Source of the DNA: JAFALK01 sp042701975
GTDB taxonomy: Bacteria; Pseudomonadota; Gammaproteobacteria; Burkholderiales; Burkholderiaceae_C
Length of the DNA: 64,000 nucleotides
Direction of reading: 5' to 3'
Assembly (NCBI GenBank): GCA_042701975.1
Contig: CP170561.1
Span: 4,340,001 to 4,404,000 of the forward strand
The first letter of the stretch is position 1, and each line of letters opens with the position of its first letter. Shown here piece after piece: positions 1-8,790 of the stretch. The notes under the pieces were generated by a model that saw only the letters and a program-made list of their open reading frames with translations, was not told the origin of the DNA and searched no databases. The position numbers and the translations under genes were made by a program.

Positions 1-1
1 A

Positions 2-1309
2 GAGGCACTGTCCCTGGCCGACGACCTCTCCTCGCAGACCAATGTCCTGATCGACATGGAAGAACGGGCACAAGCGCTGGCCGTGGCGCAGCGGGCCGCT
101 GCGCTGCGAGCACGTTTCGCGCCTGAGGACGTGGCTCAGCAACTGCGCTCGTACAGGGATCTGGGCACCGGCTACTACGGCAACCACGAGCTCGACAAGG
201 CCGAGCAGCAATGGCAGCAGGCCATCGCGCTCACGAAGACCATGGCGACGCCGCCCGTGGACGAGGTGATCAGCGTTCACGAATTGCTGGGGTCCGTGCA
301 AAGCGAGCTGAGCCAACGTGCCAAGGCATTGCAGACCTTCGACGAAGGCCTCGCCTTCGCGGACCGGTTCGGCGTACCTGCGGCTTCACCGCTGCGCATC
401 TCGCTGCTGCGGCGCAAGGGCGAAGTGCTGATCGCCAGCGGCCAGGCCCCTGTGGCGGAGCAGACCATCCGCGCTGCGATCGACCTGCAATCACGGACCG
501 TCGGCGAGGGCGGCACGGAGGCCGCCGCGCTGTACAACGCACTGGGCCTGGCGCAGTTCGAGCAAGCTCATTTCGGCGCGGCGGCTGCCACCTTCGCGCG
601 CAGCAACGCCTTGTTTTCTTCGGCTGCGAACGCACCGTCGCAGCAGGTCGCCGCGCTCGCCAACGAGGCCGCCGTCAACGAAAGCGCCGGCGACTACGTG
701 CGGGCCAAGCTGCTGTACGACCGCGCGATCGCGCAACTCGACGCGGCGCACATCGGCGCCACGGACGCCGTCCGGCGTGGCGCCCTGCGCAACGCATCGC
801 GCGTGCTCATCATGACCGGCGACTTCGGCGCAGCCCGCGAGCTGCTGGAGCGATTGCAAGAGCAGGCGCGTCAGATCGACGGGGTGGATTCGCAGGAATA
901 TGCCTGGGTCCTGTGGCAGCGCGTGGTGCTGGCACGGCGCATGCGAGACGCCGTGGGCGGCACGCGGCTGCTGGAGGAGTCACGCGCACGCTGGTCGAAG
1001 CTCGTGCCTGCTACGCATCCGATATTCGCGCATGCCCAGGCCAACGAGGCTGTGTTCGCCGAAGTTCGCGGTGATCTGCCAACAGCGGATCGCCTGCTGA
1101 GCGAGGCTGCGACCCGCCTGGAAGCTGCCCGCAGGCCTGTAGACGCTGCAGCCACGCGAGCGACGCTAGCGCGCATCCGCCTCAAACGTGGCGATCAGGC
1201 CGGCGCACGACAACTGCTGGCACAGGCCCTGCCGGTGCTGCGCGAGTCCGTGCTGCCGACACATGTCGGGCGCAGCGAAGCCGAGCAACTCGCCCGCGGG
1301 CTGTTGTGA
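2..1309 (+). CDS. TPR-repeat protein, C-terminal part (5' truncated by window edge)
   Basis: The reading frame is open from the first bases of the window, so the gene starts upstream; the first in-frame ATG (56) lies inside repeat sequence and is probably not the start. The visible 430 or so residues are alanine-rich helical pairs typical of tetratricopeptide repeats, for example GYYGNHELDKAEQQWQQAI and ALYNALGLAQFEQAHFGAA, running to the stop. No enzymatic motif is visible. In Burkholderiales such tails often belong to Ser/Thr kinases with C-terminal TPRs or to transcriptional activators; that is a guess because the N-terminus is missing. Expected role: protein-protein interaction. Confidence 0.75.
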   Translation, partial: EALSLADDLSSQTNVLIDMEERAQALAVAQRAAALRARFAPEDVAQQLRSYRDLGTGYYGNHELDKAEQQWQQAIALTKTMATPPVDEVISVHELLGSVQSELSQRAKALQTFDEGLAFADRFGVPAASPLRISLLRRKGEVLIASGQAPVAEQTIRAAIDLQSRTVGEGGTEAAALYNALGLAQFEQAHFGAAAATFARSNALFSSAANAPSQQVAALANEAAVNESAGDYVRAKLLYDRAIAQLDAAHIGATDAVRRGALRNASRVLIMTGDFGAARELLERLQEQARQIDGVDSQEYAWVLWQRVVLARRMRDAVGGTRLLEESRARWSKLVPATHPIFAHAQANEAVFAEVRGDLPTADRLLSEAATRLEAARRPVDAAATRATLARIRLKRGDQAGARQLLAQALPVLRESVLPTHVGRSEAEQLARGLL

Positions 1310-1422
1310 CCGTTATTCCACCATGAAAAACTGCAGCGGAATCCGCAGCGCCCTGGCTCGCATTCCCGCAGCCTGGGCCGCGGCCCCTAGGGCTTACTGG
1401 CCTTGCAAATGCCAGTGAGTGA

Positions 1423-1641
1423 CCCGATTCGCGCTTCCGCGGAAGGTCCCTCGAAGCGCTCTTGGAGGCGCATGTAGGTATCAGGCCGGCCTGCGGGCCG
1501 GACACGTTGGTGCTCTTCTCCACTGGCTACACGATGCATGGGCACTTGCTCGAGCTGGGGCGGCACGTGTGGGCGCTGAGGAAGCCTTGCGAGCCGGATG
1601 AGCTGCATGAGCTCATTGAGCAGGTGCGGGGCGCGCGGTAG
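1423..1641 (+). pseudogene. Remnant of a response-regulator receiver domain (C-terminal part)
   Basis: This frame has no start codon or upstream half. It encodes a stretch resembling the last third of a receiver domain: a hydrophobic beta strand ending in a Thr-Gly-Tyr turn (TLVLFSTGYT), then LRKPCEPDELHELIEQV, where the Lys-Pro matches the conserved lysine of beta-5 and the following helix matches alpha-5. The phospho-acceptor aspartate and acidic pocket are absent. It looks like the tail of a decayed histidine kinase or response regulator. The family call rests on pattern alone. Confidence 0.45.
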
Positions 1642-1742
1642 GGGTGGTGCTTCAGTCGCCGAGCGGGCATGCCTTGACAGCTCGTTCACGGCCAGAGGAC
1701 CAAACCGCTCTCGCGGTAGCCGCTCAGGCGGCGAGCCGTTGA

Positions 1743-1949
1743 GACTCGATCCGCCATTCCTGCCCCAAGGCGTCGCCGCTTCGCCAACGCATGATCGACG
1801 AGGTGCGCTTGCGCAAGCTCGAACTGAAGACACGCAATTCCTACGTCCGCGCCGTGCGCAAGCTCGCCGCCGTCCTCAAGCGCTCACCCGACGCCGCCAC
1901 TGAGGAAGATCGCAGGAAATTTCGAGGGATCGAGACGCAGCGCTGCTAG
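1743..1949 (+). pseudogene. Truncated tyrosine recombinase, N-terminal SAM-like domain only
   Basis: The frame encodes about 68 residues including SPLRQRMIDEVRLRKLELKT and RNSYVRAVRKLAAVLKRSPD. This is the typical start of the SAM-like (core-binding) domain of short tyrosine integrases that travel with IS91-type elements and integron-like cassettes: Pro-Leu-Arg-x-Arg-Met-Ile-Asp, then Lys-Thr-x-x-x-Tyr-x-Arg-Ala-Val. It reaches a stop after EEDRRKFRGIETQRC, so the catalytic R-H-R-Y domain is missing. The ATG at 1791 is internal and there is no clear ribosome-binding site. The remnant ends one base beyond the stop of the converging flavoprotein gene, consistent with an old insertion/deletion junction. 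Confidence 0.6.
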
Positions 1950-3745
1950 AGCCGACTGAATCCGTCCGCACTCCACGCATCCGAGCCCACACCGTGATGG
2001 ACGAAGAACAGGCCATCGGGGTCGTACCTGTCCTTGACGGCCTGCAGCCTGGCCGCATTCACACCCCAGAATTCACGCTTCCAGTCGGCGTTGAAGAAGT
2101 TGCTCTCCGATACATAGGATCCGGCCTTCGAGACGATCCGACGCAACGCGGCGCTGGCAAGCTCGATGTCTCGTGCGTTCTTGTGTGCGACGGCAAGATC
2201 GGGCGGCGTGCGTGGCAGGCCCGGGTAAGCGGGCGCGCCTCCATCAGCAATGATCGCGAGGGCAAACGCATCGCAGACTGCGGGGTTGGTCGCCGTGTTC
2301 CTGGCGGTGGCAGCGATGGCCGGTAAGCCGCCTGCCAGCCCCTTGTTGAAATGCAAATCCACACGCTTGTGCTGCGCGCTGTCGATCAATGCCCGTGCGA
2401 GGCGGGAGCGCTCGGATGCCTCAAGCAAGGAGGCGGGTAACCACAGCGAGTCGTACCCATGAAGCCAGGCGCCCACTTGATCCTGATCGCCCTTCCACCA
2501 GCCGTGATGCTTGGGCGCACCGGCCCGGCGATCCGGGATCATCGAGTCGTTGCCTTCGATGCGCCACCAGCCTCGCGCCTCGCCCGCCCATGCGCCGGGT
2601 TCAATCTCGATCTTGAACTCCTCGGGTGAAGCCTTCACCCAATCGAAGAAGGGCGCCCATGTCTGTTGCGTCTGCTGTTCGCTCAGGCCTTGGCACACCA
2701 TGGAGACCTCCAGCGTGTTGTCCGGCCTGAACGAAACCTGCTCGCCCCAATGCGAGTTGAAGAGCGCGGTTGCATAGAAGTCGAGGAAATGCGCCACGAG
2801 CCGCTGGTAGGCGTGAGCGTCTCGAGCCTTGAACTTGCCCCAGGCCGCACCGAAGCACTGCGGCAGCTCGTGGGTGCGCAGCGTGACGCGCGTGACGACG
2901 CCCCAACTCCCGCCGCCCCCGCCCTTGAGTGCCCAGAACAGCTCGGGGTCCGAGCAGGCGTTGACCGTGCGGACCCTGCCATCTGCGGTGACGATCTCGG
3001 CCTCCAGCAGGCTGGCCGCCGCGGTGCCGAAGCCCTTGGAGAAGCTGCCGAATCCGCCACTCTGGACGAGACCCGCGACGCCCACATCGGTGCAACCGCC
3101 GCCTTGCACATACCGCCCGCCCAGCGTCGTCACGGCATGGTAGAGGTCGATCCATACGGCGCCCGCTTGTGCGGAGACCGCTGGCACAGGCGCTTCCCGG
3201 CCCTCGCAACCGCGGGGCACAAAGCTCTCGTGCACGGTGACCTTGTTCATCGCGCGGGTCCAGATCAGCAAGGAGTCCGGCGCGTTCGACGTGCCCTGAT
3301 AGCTGTGTCCCGCGCCCTTGACGACCAGGCGCAAATCATGCGACCGCGCGAAGTTCACTCCCGCCACGACATCTGCCGTGCTGCGAGCCTTGATCGCATA
3401 GGCGCTCGCAGCGGGCGTCCACGCGTCCAGCCAACCTGAGACCTGCGTGCCCGACGCCTGGTCGCCCACAAAGAACGGATTGCGCAGGTTCTGGATCAAG
3501 GTGCGACAGGCGGTGTCGACGGGACTGCTCTTGCAAGGCGCCAGTAGCGGCTCCACGGCGATCAGGCTGCCGCCCACGGCGTCACTCAGTTGCTGCCACA
3601 GCTGTGCATTGGGCCAATCTGGATCTGTCGGCCGCCGCCTGCGCTGGGTCTTGCCCTGTGCTGCGGTCTGCGCGGTCGCGCGCTGCATCCCGGGTGGCAG
3701 CGACAGCAGCGCTGTCACGCCTTGAAGAAGGTGTCTGCGAAGCAA
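1946..3745 (-). CDS. Secreted FAD-linked oxidase, berberine-bridge-enzyme type
   Basis: This is a 599-residue flavoprotein oxidoreductase of the FAD_binding_4/BBE family. I place the start at a TTG (3745) because AGGAG lies six bases upstream and the product then begins MLRRHLLQGVTALLSL, a Tat-like signal (RR followed by a hydrophobic run); the longer frame to 3868 lacks this logic. The PCMH FAD domain shows VVKGAGHSYQGTS with His147, the usual histidyl-FAD ligand, and GGGCTDVGVAG with Cys218, the second ligand of bicovalently flavinylated BBE-type enzymes. The BBE C-terminal motif (RYDPDGLFFVHHGVGS) is present. Substrate unknown; relatives oxidise sugars, alkaloids or phenolics. Probably monocistronic. 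Confidence 0.85.
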   Translation of the reverse strand: MLRRHLLQGVTALLSLPPGMQRATAQTAAQGKTQRRRRPTDPDWPNAQLWQQLSDAVGGSLIAVEPLLAPCKSSPVDTACRTLIQNLRNPFFVGDQASGTQVSGWLDAWTPAASAYAIKARSTADVVAGVNFARSHDLRLVVKGAGHSYQGTSNAPDSLLIWTRAMNKVTVHESFVPRGCEGREAPVPAVSAQAGAVWIDLYHAVTTLGGRYVQGGGCTDVGVAGLVQSGGFGSFSKGFGTAAASLLEAEIVTADGRVRTVNACSDPELFWALKGGGGGSWGVVTRVTLRTHELPQCFGAAWGKFKARDAHAYQRLVAHFLDFYATALFNSHWGEQVSFRPDNTLEVSMVCQGLSEQQTQQTWAPFFDWVKASPEEFKIEIEPGAWAGEARGWWRIEGNDSMIPDRRAGAPKHHGWWKGDQDQVGAWLHGYDSLWLPASLLEASERSRLARALIDSAQHKRVDLHFNKGLAGGLPAIAATARNTATNPAVCDAFALAIIADGGAPAYPGLPRTPPDLAVAHKNARDIELASAALRRIVSKAGSYVSESNFFNADWKREFWGVNAARLQAVKDRYDPDGLFFVHHGVGSDAWSADGFSRL

Positions 3746-3977
3746 TTCAATCTCCTGTGTCGGCCGCCGCAATGGACGCAATGGACGCAAGCGTCGCACG
3801 ACACCCTGCAGCCAAGCACGCTCCTTGGGGCGAACCGTCAGAGTTCTGGGGCCAAACTCAGCTGGCACCGATTCCTACACCCCCACCCCGCCTCGCCCTA
3901 CAGCCCTGCCCCTCTCCTTCAGCGATAAATACCACAGGCGAAACGACAGTCCGCCGCAGTTGAAAGGACCCTCCATC

Positions 3978-4319
3978 ATGTCTAGTTCGAACATCGCTTC
4001 TTCCTTGGTCGAAGGCACCAAGGTCTTCAATCCGCACGGAGACAAGCTCGGCTCCATCCAGGACCTGATCATCGACAAGCGCTCCGGTCAGGTGCGCTAC
4101 GCCGAAATGGAATTCGGCGGCTTTCTCGGCATGGCCACGGACCGCTATCCGCTGCCGTGGAACCTGCTCAAGTACGACACCGTCAAGGACGCCTACGTGG
4201 TGAACCTGGAGAAGGAACAGCTCGACCGCGCGCCGCACTACGCCTCGGACAAGCAGCCCAACTACGAAGACGACTACGGCCGCGAGGTCTACGACTACTA
4301 CGGCGAACGCTGGCTCTGA
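3978..4319 (+). CDS. PRC-barrel domain protein
   Basis: A 113-residue protein starting at the ATG preceded by AAAGGA. Residues 10-80 form a PRC-barrel: VEGTKVFNPHGDKLGSIQDL, a strand-turn pattern with IIDKRSGQVRYAEM, then the WNLLKYD segment. This matches the stress-associated PRC-barrel proteins common in proteobacteria. The C-terminus is Tyr/Asp-rich (NYEDDYGREVYDYYGERWL). No signal peptide, so cytoplasmic. It diverges from the flavoprotein gene across a 232-bp gap and ends at a strong terminator. PRC domains bind RNA or proteins in other contexts; the role here is unknown. Confidence 0.85.
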   Translation: MSSSNIASSLVEGTKVFNPHGDKLGSIQDLIIDKRSGQVRYAEMEFGGFLGMATDRYPLPWNLLKYDTVKDAYVVNLEKEQLDRAPHYASDKQPNYEDDYGREVYDYYGERWL

Positions 4320-4443
4320 CGCGCCGCTGATCGCCGCACACCCGGTTGTGCCGGGGTGGTGACGTTCATCTTCCGACGCTCCCCCTCATGCCGAGGGAAG
4401 ATGGCCGCCTCCTCACCACCCCGGCCTCTTTGATTGAAACGAA

Positions 4444-4481
4444 AAATCGGCGGACCCACACGGGTCCGCCGATTTGCTTTT
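4444..4481 (+). terminator. Rho-independent terminator, probably bidirectional
   Basis: A perfect 14-bp inverted repeat (arms 4444-4457 and 4462-4475, four-base loop) is followed by GCTTTT on the plus strand and preceded by an A-rich run that reads as T-rich on the minus strand. It sits between the 3' ends of the convergent PRC-barrel gene and the small minus-strand gene at 4508, so it can stop transcription from both sides. Confidence 0.85.
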
Positions 4482-4507
4482 GTGAGCCGCCTTGTCTATT
4501 TGTCTGT

Positions 4508-4810
4508 CTATCTGCGGCCGGTGATGGGAGCTTTCGGCGCACGCACGGCCACATAGGCGCCGCGCTCGCCGCACCAGGCGCGGCTCATCAGCGCCGGAGG
4601 CGCTGCCGTCGACGTCGCGCCACCAGCCTCGCTGTCTTCCTCGTCGAGCAGGCCATCGCGCACGTCCAGCTCGCTCTTGATGCCGTCGTAGACCGTGTCG
4701 ATCGCTGCGCTGTCCTCGCGGGCCAGCGGCACATCGCCATCGTCCAGATGGTGGGGCTTGGGGTGCGAAGCGCCGGAGCGGCGCGTACCCATTCGAAGGT
4801 ATCGGTTCAT
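4508..4810 (-). CDS. Small hypothetical protein
   Basis: A 100-residue product starting MNRYLRMGTRRSGASHPKPH, with an acidic middle (DEEDSEAG) and a basic C-terminus. GGAG lies nine bases before the ATG. No signal peptide, membrane segment or known motif. It follows the DUF4142 gene by 26 bp on the same strand and ends at a terminator, so it is probably the last gene of a two-gene unit. I do not recognise the family; the antisense strand is also open, so coding status rests on the ribosome-binding site and the context. Confidence 0.5.
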   Translation of the reverse strand: MNRYLRMGTRRSGASHPKPHHLDDGDVPLAREDSAAIDTVYDGIKSELDVRDGLLDEEDSEAGGATSTAAPPALMSRAWCGERGAYVAVRAPKAPITGRR

Positions 4811-4836
4811 TGTTGTGGCTCCAATGCTTTGACGGG

Positions 4837-5346
4837 TTACTTCTTGAGCACCGGCAGCGCCTGCGTCATGGTCAGGTGCTCCTTCAGGCCGGGCAGCGTC
4901 TTGGCAGCCCAGGCCTTCACGTCGGCGTCCTTGGCGCTCTTGGCGGCTTCCTCAAAAAGCTTGATCGCGTCCTCGTGCGCCTTGACGCCGAAGTGCTGGG
5001 CATAGCGCTCGTCGAACTTGTCGTTGTCGCCGGCGTCGATCAGCTTGATCTCGGCCTTCTGGCCCATCGAGGGGCCGTCCGGCAGCTTGACGCTCTTGCT
5101 CGTCGCCAGCACCTTGAGCTCGTCGGCCACCTGGGCATGTGCGGTGACCATCTTGTCTGCAAAGGCCTTGACCTCGGCGTTCTTGGCCTTGGTCTGTGCG
5201 AGTCGGCTGGCCTCGATCTCGGCGGCGCCGGCATGGGCCGCGGCCTTCATGAACGAGGCATCGGTGCGGGCCTGCGCTGCCGGCGCCACGGCGACGAAGG
5301 CCGCGGACATCAGTGCGAGGGCGAGGATTCGGTGTGCAGTGCGCAT
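4837..5346 (-). CDS. Secreted DUF4142 protein
   Basis: A 169-residue periplasmic protein. The start is chosen at the ATG with AGGAG upstream (AGGAGTACCCC), giving MRTAHRILALALMSAAFVAV and cleavage near AQA. The mature part is a ferritin-like helical bundle of the DUF4142 family: SFMKAAAHAGAAEIEASRLA, then FADKMVTAHAQVADELKVLA with the conserved M-x-x-x-H, then YAQHFGVKAHEDAIKLFEEA and LPGLKEHLTMTQAL with the conserved late HLTM. Metal binding is plausible from the fold, but no function is established. Upstream of the 100-residue hypothetical gene. Confidence 0.85.
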   Translation of the reverse strand: MRTAHRILALALMSAAFVAVAPAAQARTDASFMKAAAHAGAAEIEASRLAQTKAKNAEVKAFADKMVTAHAQVADELKVLATSKSVKLPDGPSMGQKAEIKLIDAGDNDKFDERYAQHFGVKAHEDAIKLFEEAAKSAKDADVKAWAAKTLPGLKEHLTMTQALPVLKK

Positions 5347-5454
5347 GGGGTACTCCTGTCGTTGGAATGAAGAAGAAGAGGTCTTCACCAATCTACGCAG
5401 GAGGGCTCTGCGCCACCATCAGCCCGCACCGTCAGACGCGTAGGACGGCGGCTT

Positions 5455-6255
5455 TCAAGAGGTGCTGGCGGTGATGACGGGCGCAGACTTGCCGCCGCTG
5501 CCGCTACGGCCCACCTCGGGGAAGACGGCTTCGAGCTTCTTCACCTCGGGCAGCACGTAGAAGACACCGCCGTGCTGGCGAAACTTGGGCCAGACGACCT
5601 GCTCGAAGAAGCTCGGCGGCAGGTTGATGCAGCCGTAGCTGATGCGGCGGGCCTGCACGTTGGCGGATCGCAGCCGCTCGGCGCGGTGCTCGGCCGGATG
5701 CGTCAAGCGCACGCGGTGCATGGAGACAGCGGCGTCGTAATCGATCCAGACCACGTCTTCGTGCAGCGCGTTGCGGCCGGGTTCGGCCACGAAACGGCCG
5801 GCCGGCGTGGTGCGCTCGCTGGGGCGCACCTCGTCGATCGGGCGCTTGCCGATGCCGGCCACGGAATCGTCGCCCTTGGCATAACCCAGCAGCACGGGCG
5901 AGGCCTGCACCAACTTGCCACCAGGCTCGAAGACGAACACCTTGGCGTTCTTCTTGTCGAGGATGGCGAAATTCATCGCACCGTTGTTGGCGGTGCTCAC
6001 GATCCACTGGGCCAGGGTGCGGAGGTCGGCCGAGGCCGGCTCCTTGCCCAGGTCCAGTTCGCGCTTGATCTGCGGGGCCGCTGCCACCGGCGGGCGAACC
6101 ACGGGACGCGGCGCGTGGTGTTGTCTGTTGAGAAGAGGGACGACCAGCACGATGCAGGTAGCGCCCAGCAGGACTGCGCGCAGCCACGCATGCACGTGAT
6201 CACTGGCGGCCTGAAGACTGAGCCAGTGTCGTGCGCGCAGAAGCATCGGATGCAT
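5455..6255 (-). CDS. L,D-transpeptidase (YkuD domain), membrane anchored
   Basis: A 266-residue protein with one membrane segment near residues 27-43 (AVLLGATCIVLVVPLLN), a proline-rich linker, and a periplasmic catalytic domain. The YkuD signature is visible: His180 in VSMHRVRL and Cys209 in ISYGCINLP, the nucleophile that attacks the third residue of peptidoglycan stem peptides to form 3-3 crosslinks or anchor proteins. TTPAGRF before it is also typical. The ATG has GAGGGA at good spacing. The Tyr in SYGC replaces the usual His of SHGC, as seen in ErfK-like and catalytic-domain-family relatives. Probably monocistronic. Confidence 0.85.
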   Translation of the reverse strand: MHPMLLRARHWLSLQAASDHVHAWLRAVLLGATCIVLVVPLLNRQHHAPRPVVRPPVAAAPQIKRELDLGKEPASADLRTLAQWIVSTANNGAMNFAILDKKNAKVFVFEPGGKLVQASPVLLGYAKGDDSVAGIGKRPIDEVRPSERTTPAGRFVAEPGRNALHEDVVWIDYDAAVSMHRVRLTHPAEHRAERLRSANVQARRISYGCINLPPSFFEQVVWPKFRQHGGVFYVLPEVKKLEAVFPEVGRSGSGGKSAPVITASTS

Positions 6256-6296
6256 GGTCGTCCCTCGGACTCAGGCGGCGATCGATCAGCCGAAAA

Positions 6297-6611
6297 TCAG
6301 TTGCGGTCGGCCTGCGGGGCGCGCTGGGTCGACGTGTCGGTGCTCGGCATCGTGCTGTCGTTGGCCGGCGTGCTGTTGGTGGACATGCTGTCAGACGGCA
6401 TGGCTTGCGTGGTGTCCGTCGTGGTGGCGGACGAAGCCGGTGCATCAGGCGGCGGCACGGCGTTGTCTTGCGCAGCCGGGCTGGCCGGATCCGTCTGCGT
6501 GGCCGGCGTCGTGCTGGCGTCCGAAGGCTCTTGCGTGCTTTGAGCGTACGAGAAGCCCATGGCGCAGACCAAGGCAAGGGCGGCCGCGGCGGTGGGGATG
6601 TGCTTGTTCAT
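6297..6611 (-). CDS. Small secreted Ala/Thr/Pro/Ser-rich protein
   Basis: A 104-residue product starting at an ATG preceded by GGAGAACCTTTC. The N-terminus MNKHIPTAAAALALVCAMGF is a clear signal peptide with cleavage after SYA. The mature part is low-complexity: Thr, Ser, Ala, Pro, Asp and Gln, without cysteines or a membrane segment, so probably unstructured and periplasmic or secreted. It lies 41 bp upstream of the L,D-transpeptidase gene on the same strand, which hints at an envelope role. No family recognised. Confidence 0.6.
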   Translation of the reverse strand: MNKHIPTAAAALALVCAMGFSYAQSTQEPSDASTTPATQTDPASPAAQDNAVPPPDAPASSATTTDTTQAMPSDSMSTNSTPANDSTMPSTDTSTQRAPQADRN

Positions 6612-6793
6612 GAAAGGTTCTCCTTGGGTTGCAGCCCCGGGCATGGGGCAATCAGGCGGCAAACCGGTAGGTCAGTGCCTGTGGGGTCAATTTAGGCGGG
6701 GCCTACGAGGTGCCGGGTCAGCGCGCGAGCCAGCAGCAAGTAGGACGACGGCTGTCAGCAGATGCAACCAAGCCCGCAGCTAACATTGAATTC

Positions 6794-7504
6794 ATGCGCA
6801 TCCTGATCGTCGAAGACAACGCGGACATCGCCGCCAACCTGCACGCCTACCTGGAGCCGCTGGGCTACGCGCTGGACTGGGAGCGCAACGGCGAGGCCGG
6901 CCTGGCGAGCGCGGCGCGGCGCGTCCACGACGCCATCGTGCTGGACCTGATGCTGCCCGGCCTGGACGGCCTGGAGGTCTGCCGCCGCCTGCGCCACGAG
7001 CTGCGCCTGCCCGTGCCGGTGCTGATGCTGACCGCCCTGGACACGATCCCCGACAAGGTGCGCGGCTTTGAATCCGGCGCGGACGATTACCTCGTCAAGC
7101 CCTTCTCCATGGCCGAGCTGGACGTGCGGCTCAAGGCCCTGCACCGCCGTGCGCTGGACGCCCACGTGCCCGCGCCGCTGCAGGTGGCCGATCTGGTGCT
7201 GGACCCGGCCACGCGCCAGGCCAGCCGCGCCGGCCAACCGCTGGAGCTCACGCCCAGCGGGCACAAGCTGCTGCTGGTGCTGATGCAGGCCTCGCCGCGC
7301 CTGGTGGCGCGCGAGGCGCTGGAGTACGCGCTGTGGGCCGACGATCCGCCCGATTCCGACGCGCTGCGCACCCACATCCACGCGCTGCGCCAGGCCATCG
7401 ACAAGCCCTTCGGCACGCCGCTGCTGCAGAACCGGCCGGGCCTGGGCTATGCCATCGTCGCGCCGTCCGATGCCTCGGCTGAAGAACAAGGCCCTGCCGC
7501 ATGA
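6794..7504 (+). CDS. OmpR/PmrA-family response regulator
   Basis: A 236-residue DNA-binding response regulator. The receiver domain (1-115) has the acidic pair in IVEDNADI, phospho-acceptor Asp51 in LDLMLPGLDG, Thr80 and Lys102 in YLVKPFSM. The C-terminal winged helix spans about 125-225 (LELTPSGHKLLLVLM; DALRTHIHALRQAID). The start is the ATG directly before RILIVEDN. Its last four bases overlap the histidine kinase start, so translation is coupled. Sequence style resembles the QseB/PmrA branch, which commonly controls lipid A and envelope genes; the glycolipid-modification genes begin 45 bp after the kinase. Confidence 0.9.
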   Translation: MRILIVEDNADIAANLHAYLEPLGYALDWERNGEAGLASAARRVHDAIVLDLMLPGLDGLEVCRRLRHELRLPVPVLMLTALDTIPDKVRGFESGADDYLVKPFSMAELDVRLKALHRRALDAHVPAPLQVADLVLDPATRQASRAGQPLELTPSGHKLLLVLMQASPRLVAREALEYALWADDPPDSDALRTHIHALRQAIDKPFGTPLLQNRPGLGYAIVAPSDASAEEQGPAA

Positions 7505-8745
7505 CCTCAAACACCGGCAGCAGCCTGCGCCGCCGCATCATGGCCGCCTATGTGGCCCTGGCCCTGGGCCTGTGCGGCTGCTTTGCCGTGGTGGTGGACT
7601 ACGCGCGCGGCGAGATCGACAAATACCTGGTGCAGCACCGGCTGGATCTTGTGGTGCGCTGGCGCCTGGCCGGTGCGCAGCCGAGCGACTCCGCCTCGCT
7701 CACGCCCGAGATCGCCTTCTACCGCGGTGCCGGCATGCCGCCCTGGCTGCGCGGCCTCAAGCCTGGCTTCCAGGAGGTGCACGACGGCGACCGCAAGCTC
7801 GACGCCCTCATCGGCGTGCTGCCCTCGGGCGAGTTTTACGCGGCGGTGGACCTGGTCAGCGATTTCGAGCGCATCGAAGGCCGCGTGCTGCTGGGCCTGA
7901 GCCTGGGCATCGTCGGGGCCGCCCTGCTCGCCCTGCTGCTGGGCCGCGCCACGGCCGGCCGCGTGCTGGCGCCGGTGGTCGAGCTGGCCGATGCCGTGGG
8001 CGGCCACCGGCTCACGCCGGACTCGCCCCTGCTCACGCGCGACGACGAGATTGGCGTGCTGGCCCGCGCGCTGGCCCGCAACAACGCTGAACTGCAGCGT
8101 TATCTGCAGCGCGAGAGACTCTTCACCGGCGACGTCAGCCACGAGCTGCGCACGCCGCTGACGGTGATCCTCGGCGCTGCCGAGGTGCTGGCCGTGCAGT
8201 TGCCGCCCGAGGCACCGCAGCAGGCCGCCGTGGAGCGCATCCGCCGCACGGCGCGCAGCACGGCCGAGCGCGTGGCCGCCCTGCTGCTGCTCTCCCGTTC
8301 GCCCGAGAACCTGGCCGCGCCGCGGCTGGAGCTGGCGCCGCTGATCGAACGCGAGGCCGAGCGCTGCGCCGACCTGCTGGCCGGCAAGCCCGTGCGCCTG
8401 GTGCTGCAATTGGACACACCGACCCACGTCTACGCGCCGCCAGAGCTCGTGGAGATGGCCGTCGGCAACCTGCTGAGGAACGCCTGCCAATACACCGAGG
8501 ACGGTGAAATCATCGTGAACCTCACCTCCCAGGGCCTGCAGGTGAGCGACACGGGCCCGGGCCTGCCACCCGATGTGCAGGCCCAGCTGTTCGAGCGGTT
8601 GCCCAGCGGCTCCCGATCCGGCGGCGGTTCCGGCCTGGGCCTGGCCCTGGTCAAGCGCATTGCCGAGCACCTGGGCTGGACCATCGAGCACAGCCAGCTG
8701 CAAGGTCGCGGCAGCCGATTCACGCTCGTTTTCACACGCTCTTAA
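7501..8745 (+). CDS. Sensor histidine kinase, QseC/PmrB-like
   Basis: A 414-residue inner-membrane kinase, partner of the regulator just upstream. First membrane helix at about 14-33, periplasmic loop to about 126, second helix 129-149, HAMP, then the dimerisation domain with phosphorylatable His214 in GDVSHELRTPLTV. The ATPase domain has the N box with Asn327 (VGNLLRNACQY), G1 VSDTGPGLPP and G2 GGGSGLGLALVKRI. The roughly 95-residue periplasmic domain carries few acidic clusters, so I cannot say whether it senses metal or peptide as PmrB does. Likely part of one transcription unit running on to 12562. Confidence 0.9.
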   Translation: MTSNTGSSLRRRIMAAYVALALGLCGCFAVVVDYARGEIDKYLVQHRLDLVVRWRLAGAQPSDSASLTPEIAFYRGAGMPPWLRGLKPGFQEVHDGDRKLDALIGVLPSGEFYAAVDLVSDFERIEGRVLLGLSLGIVGAALLALLLGRATAGRVLAPVVELADAVGGHRLTPDSPLLTRDDEIGVLARALARNNAELQRYLQRERLFTGDVSHELRTPLTVILGAAEVLAVQLPPEAPQQAAVERIRRTARSTAERVAALLLLSRSPENLAAPRLELAPLIEREAERCADLLAGKPVRLVLQLDTPTHVYAPPELVEMAVGNLLRNACQYTEDGEIIVNLTSQGLQVSDTGPGLPPDVQAQLFERLPSGSRSGGGSGLGLALVKRIAEHLGWTIEHSQLQGRGSRFTLVFTRS

Positions 8746-8790
8746 CGCCGCCCTCGCTAAGGTGCCGTCCAGAAGTTCTGGAGCAGCGCC

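Noticed and set aside
3771..3788. Tandem 9-bp repeat (AATGGACGC twice) upstream of the flavoprotein start
   Set aside because: Only two copies and no link to a promoter element; probably chance or slippage.
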